Assembly: GCA_039934135.1 (NCBI GenBank)
Contig: JBDTMT010000166.1
Location: 1 to 10,861, forward strand
Origin: JBDTMT01 sp039934135
GTDB taxonomy: Bacteria > Desulfobacterota > Binatia > HRBIN30 > CADEER01
Length of the DNA stretch: 10,861 nucleotides
Reading direction: 5' to 3'
This document shows, one piece after another, positions 7,741-10,861 of this stretch. The position numbers and the translations under genes are program-made. Each line of letters begins with the position of its first letter. The stretch's first letter is position 1. Under the pieces are notes generated by a model. It worked only from the letters and a program-made list of their open reading frames with translations, was not told the origin of the DNA and made no database searches.

Positions 7741-7928
7741 CGAAGAAGACGCGCACGTATCCGACCGGCGAGCAGCCGGACGGAAGATGCATTGTCGACT
7801 GCGCCCCGAAGTTGCCCTACGGTCGAACCCGCAGGAAATCGCCGGGGAAGTTTATCGACACGACGGACAGCGGGATCACCGGCGCTCAGATGATCGGGCC
7901 TGATGGCCCAGCGAAGCGGCGTCGCTGA
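7737..7928 (+). CDS. Small basic hypothetical protein overlapping the preceding ORF
   Basis: This predicts 63 residues, starting MTKKTRTYPTGEQPDG and ending GPAKRRR. It is strongly basic, with two Cys (CIVDC) near residues 18-22 and several Gly/Pro turns; no membrane segment or known motif is seen. The ATG overlaps the stop of the upstream small ORF in an ATGA junction, which suggests the pair is translated together. GAGAGGG lies about 15 bases upstream, too far for a good ribosome binding site. The function is unknown. A small nucleic-acid-binding protein would fit the charge, but nothing specific supports it. Confidence 0.45.
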   Translation: MTKKTRTYPTGEQPDGRCIVDCAPKLPYGRTRRKSPGKFIDTTDSGITGAQMIGPDGPAKRRR

Positions 7929-7933
7929 AATCC

Positions 7934-7953
7934 GGACACCTAGTCGAGTGTCC
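7934..7953. terminator. Short hairpin between convergent genes
   Basis: GGACAC (7934-7939) and GTGTCC (7948-7953) form a 6-bp stem with an 8-base loop. It lies in the 27-bp gap between two convergent genes that end at 7928 and 7956. No T-run follows on either side, so intrinsic termination is only a possibility suggested by position. Confidence 0.35.
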
Positions 7954-7955
7954 TG

Positions 7956-8321
7956 TCAGTCTCGGGTGCCGGCTCCCAGTTCCCATCCTTCCACTTCTGG
8001 CGTGTTCATCGGCGCCGCACCCCCTGCCAGCTCGGCGACAATCCGTCGTGCGTGGCCCTCGGTGTCGATGAGCAATTGAGCGACGTCCGGGACCGCGAGG
8101 TTCAGGACGAGGGTCAGAAGTCCGCCAAGGATGCAGGCGGCGAAACCAACGCCGTACAGCAGCAGGAGCAGGATCGGGCTGTGGATGAACAGCGGGTATT
8201 GCGCCAGCACTTCTGCCAGCACTTTCAAGTAGAGGACGCCAACAGCGAAGACGAACAGCGCGCTGACCCAGCCGAATATTCGGAGCGCCATCATTGCCGC
8301 GCGAAGAGATGGGTACTTCAT
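7956..8321 (-). CDS. Small two-helix inner-membrane protein
   Basis: This is a 121-residue protein beginning MKYPSLRAAMMALRIFGW. Hydrophobic helix 1 spans about 14-36 (IFGWVSALFVFAVGVLYL) and helix 2 about 48-75 (SPILLLLLYGVGFAACILGG, then LLTLVLNLAV). A cytoplasm-like tail follows with LLIDTEGHARRIVAEL. I recall a frequent group of unnamed bacterial membrane proteins with the same plan: an MKYP start, an FGW before the first helix and an LI.(F)IDIEENTRR-like motif after the second. No biochemical role is known to me. ATG 8321 is chosen over an in-frame GTG at 8330 because AGGAGG lies 8 bases upstream and the GTG falls within that site. It converges on the small plus-strand ORFs and is monocistronic as far as seen. 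Confidence 0.85.
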   Translation of the reverse strand: MKYPSLRAAMMALRIFGWVSALFVFAVGVLYLKVLAEVLAQYPLFIHSPILLLLLYGVGFAACILGGLLTLVLNLAVPDVAQLLIDTEGHARRIVAELAGGAAPMNTPEVEGWELGAGTRD

Positions 8322-8329
8322 TCCGGGCA

Positions 8330-8335
8330 CCTCCT
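8330..8335 (-). promoter_or_regulatory. Consensus Shine-Dalgarno site of the two-helix membrane protein
   Basis: A perfect AGGAGG on the minus strand is eight bases from ATG 8321. It fixes the start and excludes the GTG at 8330. Confidence 0.8.
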
Positions 8336-8441
8336 AAGAAGACGCTCGCGCTCACGCCAGCCCGAGCCCGCTTTGGTCCAATGCCAGCGGGACGTAGGCC
8401 ACGCGTTGGACTGAGGTCAAGCTAGAGGGCCCTTGGCACGC

Positions 8442-8458
8442 GCTAATCCGTAATTAGC
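8442..8458. repeat. 17-bp inverted repeat GCTAAT-N5-ATTAGC
   Basis: These are perfect 6-bp arms with a 5-bp centre, AT-rich inside GC-rich DNA. It lies about 120 bp upstream of the minus-strand membrane-protein gene and just before the plus-strand gene remnant. The shape suits a small dimeric regulator, but there is no other evidence. Confidence 0.3.
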
Positions 8459-8870
8459 TCCGAAAAGCGACGCGGCGGCGCCGACCGCCGAGCAGGCCGC
8501 CGCACGCGGCGCCCCATCAACATCCGCTCGGGCCACTTCTCCGCCGTCGACGTCGCTACCTACTTGCGCAACACGCACACGACCCCGGCCGAGCTCGAGG
8601 CCGCCGGCGTGTCGCTCGCCGGGCTGCAGAACCGCGAAGGCGTGGCGCTGGCCGACTTGCACTGACGCTCTTCGGCATGGTGGCGCGCGGCGAAATGCCG
8701 ACGCGGCGCGGCGCGCTCCTCCCCGCGAGCTCGGCGGCAGCGCCGAGGGGCAGGCGCAGCAGCTGGCGGTGGCGGAGCTCGGCACCGCCTCGCGCGGCGC
8801 CGCGCGGCTCCAGCAGGAAGGCTCACAGATCGACGTCGACCGCGCCCGGGCGGTGGGCACCGAGGCGGGC
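8447..8870 (+). pseudogene. Decayed, frameshifted gene remnant of unknown family
   Basis: Three consecutive plus-strand pieces read like one protein split over three frames. The first piece ends at TGA 8663 and contains INIRSGHFSAVDVATYLRN and PAELEAAGVSLAGLQNREG, then VALADLH. The second starts at about 8668 (LFGMVARGEMPTR, then ALL). The third starts at about 8724 (RELGGSAEGQAQQLAVAELG, then ARLQQEG). The first frame opens after TAA 8444 and has no ATG, GTG or TTG start with a ribosome binding site. Two frame changes within about 60 bases and the missing 5' end point to a pseudogene or fragment. I do not recognise the parent family. The right boundary is vague because a minus-strand gene ends inside it at 8823. 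Confidence 0.45.
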
Positions 8871-9281
8871 CAGGTCGACGAGTTGCCGCTCGCGATCGAT
8901 TACGGCTCGGATCGCGGGAAGGCGTTCGCGATGCTCGGGCGGCGTGAAAGGCGGCATCAGCGACACGAGGTAGTCGACCGTCGCCTGCATGTCGTTGGCC
9001 GATGCCCACGGCTCAGGTTGATAGTACGTGAGGTGGATGATCCCGCAGTCCGGCACGACTCCACCGTGACGCAAGACTGCCTCGCGGTCCTCAGCTGATA
9101 GAGGGACGTTCACCGGGATTTGCCCCGCGTCGATCAGCGAATCAACCGCGTCGGGCTGAAACGGGTGCGAGTGGCGTCCGTCGCAGATTTCATCGGCCAT
9201 GCTCTTCGCTTCCCCTGCCCCAGACCTGGCGGTCAACCGCTCAAGACGATCGGCGAACATTGATGCTACCAGCGGCGCCAT
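8823..9281 (-). CDS. Hypothetical protein of 152 residues
   Basis: The protein begins MAPLVASMFADRLERLT and includes HSHPFQPDAVDSLIDAGQ, VNVPLSAEDREAVLRHGG, IIHLTYYQPEPWASANDM and LVSLMPPFTPPEHRERLPA. Mixed hydrophobic and polar content, few low-complexity runs and a typical GC-rich codon pattern support a real soluble protein. It has no signal peptide and no membrane segment. The His and Asp residues and Tyr-Tyr pair might be part of a site, but no catalytic motif can be named. The start is ATG 9281, with AGAGGG about 11 bases upstream, a weak site; ATG 9260 is an alternative. The last 15 or so residues (GAHRPGAVDVDL) overlap the decayed plus-strand remnant, so the natural C-terminus may have been replaced. 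Confidence 0.55.
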   Translation of the reverse strand: MAPLVASMFADRLERLTARSGAGEAKSMADEICDGRHSHPFQPDAVDSLIDAGQIPVNVPLSAEDREAVLRHGGVVPDCGIIHLTYYQPEPWASANDMQATVDYLVSLMPPFTPPEHRERLPAIRAVIDRERQLVDLARLGAHRPGAVDVDL

Positions 9282-9456
9282 CTGCCTGCGCGCCCTCTGT
9301 TCGGTTGCTGAGCCACGGCAGCCGCCGGTTCTGAATCGGCGGACCGAACGGCATGGCGGCGCGGTGTCCGGCGCTGGTCGCGATCAATCGCCGTGCGCGC
9401 GCCGTCGGAGCAGCGGGTGCAGACCTGGTGATGGGCGGGCCGGAGGCCGAGGCGGC

Positions 9457-9717
9457 CTAGGCAGGGCAGCCGCCTATCGCAGCGTTCACCGCAGCGATCA
9501 GCTCGCCAATATCCACCACGCGATCGTGGTTGACGTCGGCGGCCGCGCACGCCGTCACCGGCAGGTTGCCGAGCGCGATCGAGACGGCGCGCACGACCTC
9601 GCCGATTGTCACTTGGCGGCCCGGCGCCACGGCCCTGCTCGCTCGGAAGCGCTCGCGGACTGCCAGCGCTTCATTCCGGGTCTCTGTGCCGTGCGCTGCG
9701 CGCCACGAACGCGTCAA
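9457..9717 (-). pseudogene. C-terminal EF-hand/dockerin-like fragment of a secreted protein
   Basis: The frame codes for about 86 residues, of which the last 50 are recognisable: VTIGEVVRAVSIALGNLP, then a complete 12-residue calcium loop DVNHDRVVDIGE (nucleotides 9502-9537), then LIAAVNAAIGGCPA and stop. This helix-loop-helix pair, with its Cys and GCP tail, is a common C-terminal element of secreted proteins in Binatota/Deltaproteobacteria-like genomes and resembles dockerin type I. The first loop of the pair has lost its Asp ligands (APGRQ stands where D-x-N-x-D is expected). Upstream there is only a TTG start without a ribosome binding site. I therefore read it as the remaining 3' end of a larger gene. 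A very short expressed protein cannot be excluded. Confidence 0.6.
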
Positions 9718-9881
9718 GGTTTTTGTGCGTCAGGGGAATCCCCAATAGCCGGCGCCGTTGCACAGCGAGTACAAGGCCGCACGCACAGACCGTCACCGGT
9801 TTCTGGCGGGATGAAGGCGTTCTGGCTTCGGTCAATTTACTCATTCCGCATAGGTGCTCCCGCGGATTTCGTCGAGGTGAA

Positions 9882-9886
9882 AGGAG
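9882..9886 (+). promoter_or_regulatory. Shine-Dalgarno site of the repeat protein
   Basis: AGGAG, within AAAGGAG, is five bases before ATG 9892. It sets the start of the right-edge gene. Confidence 0.7.
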
Positions 9887-9891
9887 ATCGA

Positions 9892-10861
9892 ATGTCCAAT
9901 CGGCCCTACATCAACGAGCGTTTTCCGATCGGCGAGAGCCTGTCGCCGCCGGTCATTGGAATTCCGGTTCCCGAATGCGCCGAGTCGGTTTATGTGAGCG
10001 GCTTCATACCGCACGCCAAGGTCCGCGTCTTCGCCAACCTTGTAGAAATGTTGGCCGAGGAGGAGCCCCCGTTTGGATTTCGGGAGATGACGCTCAGTCG
10101 GCCCGTGAAACTTGGTGAGTCACTCACCGCCACTCAAGCCGTTGGCGCGATTACGAGTCTCCACTCGATCCTACCGACGATTGTCTCACCGCTCGACGAA
10201 ACGGCGGTAAGGAACACTAAACCGGACGTCGGCGACGACCTCTATCAATGTGGGATCGTCGTACCCGTCGGGAACCTTGTGCCTGGTGTCCGCGTGCACG
10301 TAAGCGAGAACAGCGGCGAGATCGGGAATGAGCCCACGGCCAAGACGTGGCACCCCGTCGTCACGCAACCACTCCATGCCGCCGGCAAAGTTACCGCGCA
10401 ACAATTCGCTTGCGAGGGAACGGCTCACGAGGTCAGGGGCGTCGTTTCCGATCCGGTGACCGTGAAAGCGGCGCCCAATCCTCCTCCGGCGCCGCTCGTT
10501 GAGCCTAGTTCGCTGATCAAGGGCAACGATGTCGTGACGGTCACAGGGTTACTCGTTGGCGCCGGCGCCGAAATCTTTGACAGCGGGGCGAGCGTTTCGA
10601 AAGGTTGGTACGCGACCGGCAGCGCCAACTGGTTCCCCGTGGATCCGCCGCTAACGGGCGGGCCCGTTATGGCAACGCAGGAACTGTGCCACAACGTCAG
10701 CAAGCCTTCCGACCCGGTCGCGCCAAAAGCGGAGTTGCCGGCGCCAATAGTCGTAGGTCCGATCTGTGATGGCGCACGCTTCGTCGTTGTTCGCAATACG
10801 ATCGTGAACGCAATCGTGGTCCTGCGGCGGAACGGTGTAACGGTCGGTTACGGTGGCGCGG
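9892..10861 (+). CDS. Beta-rich tandem-repeat protein (Ig-like/adhesin-like), 3' end outside the window
   Basis: 323 codons are visible from ATG 9892 (MSNRPYINERFPIGESLS) to the edge, without a stop. The protein consists of diverged units that start near residues 20, 111, 201 and 285. Each unit reads roughly P-x-V, then a C or G, then V.VSG or VTVTGL, then a PGV/GAG.-type turn, then V.V..., and ends with a T.xQ phrase followed by a Cys-centred turn (TATQAV, TAQQFAC, ATQELC). The period of about 84-91 residues and the strand-like hydrophobic pattern suggest Ig-like beta-sandwich domains, as in surface or extracellular repeat proteins. No signal peptide or membrane segment is seen at the N-terminus, which is unusual for that class. 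Codon use is less extreme in GC than in the toxin gene. The family is not recognised; an extracellular binding role is inferred. Confidence 0.75.
   Translation, partial: MSNRPYINERFPIGESLSPPVIGIPVPECAESVYVSGFIPHAKVRVFANLVEMLAEEEPPFGFREMTLSRPVKLGESLTATQAVGAITSLHSILPTIVSPLDETAVRNTKPDVGDDLYQCGIVVPVGNLVPGVRVHVSENSGEIGNEPTAKTWHPVVTQPLHAAGKVTAQQFACEGTAHEVRGVVSDPVTVKAAPNPPPAPLVEPSSLIKGNDVVTVTGLLVGAGAEIFDSGASVSKGWYATGSANWFPVDPPLTGGPVMATQELCHNVSKPSDPVAPKAELPAPIVVGPICDGARFVVVRNTIVNAIVVLRRNGVTVGYGGA

Noticed and set aside
8417..9009. Minus-strand frames at 8417-8860 and 8560-9009
   Set aside because: They are Arg/Ala/Pro-rich shadows of GC-rich DNA. The plus-strand remnant and the 152-residue minus-strand frame give much more protein-like sequence.
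9733..9743. Short palindrome GGGGA-A-TCCCC
   Set aside because: It is eleven bases long, with no T-run and no clear relation to a promoter. It is not distinguishable from chance.
9606..10118. Plus-strand frame 9606-10118
   Set aside because: It overlaps the start of the repeat-protein gene, which has a good ribosome binding site and repeated motifs. This frame has neither.
10186..10796. Minus-strand frames at 10186-10428 and 10425-10796
   Set aside because: They are antisense to the repeat protein; their composition reflects its codon pattern and no motif is seen.

Overview
The window is GC-rich, mostly tightly packed bacterial DNA. Two genes run off its edges: a very large one on the minus strand at the left edge and a repeat protein on the plus strand at the right edge. 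The best hint of the host is a short C-terminal fragment at 9457-9717. It carries a helix-loop-helix calcium loop and ends in Gly-Cys-Pro-Ala, a tail I associate with secreted proteins of Binatota/Desulfobacterota-like and other soil Deltaproteobacteria-type genomes. That taxonomic reading is inference only.

Left two thirds (1-7283, minus strand): a two-gene operon. The upstream gene (6747-7283) encodes a 178-residue protein with one membrane segment. Its stop codon overlaps by one base the start codon of a giant open frame (6747 to beyond position 1, at least 2249 codons, no internal stop). I read the giant frame codon by codon. It has a Sec-type signal peptide, an SpvB-like N-terminal domain, six DxNGDG-type FG-GAP/VCBS calcium-loop repeats, a TcdB-middle-like segment, a long run of YD (RHS) repeats, the RHS core-associated domain ending in DPSG, and then a C-terminal module of at least 266 residues that is cut by the window edge. 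This is the layout of a Tc-toxin B/C-type or RHS polymorphic toxin. Its most unusual feature is a 105-residue insert with two strongly hydrophobic helices, placed inside the RHS part just before the core-associated domain.

Middle (7284-9281): a divergent intergenic region of about 290 bp, with a 7-bp direct repeat spaced by 21 bp. It is followed by two small overlapping plus-strand ORFs of unknown function (7576-7740 and 7737-7928). A convergent hairpin comes next, then a 121-residue two-helix membrane protein on the minus strand (7956-8321) with a textbook ribosome binding site. After that lie a decayed, frameshifted plus-strand remnant (about 8447-8870) and a minus-strand hypothetical gene (8823-9281) whose 3' end runs into the remnant.

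Right end (9282-10861): the EF-hand fragment on the minus strand (9457-9717), which looks like what is left of a larger secreted protein. Then comes a plus-strand gene with a good ribosome binding site (9892 to beyond 10861), built from about 85-90-residue beta-rich repeats. The mixture of one giant secreted toxin-like gene, short unknown ORFs, gene remnants and a repeat protein suggests an accessory or genomic-island-like region. No RNA gene, CRISPR array, transposase or integrase was recognised.
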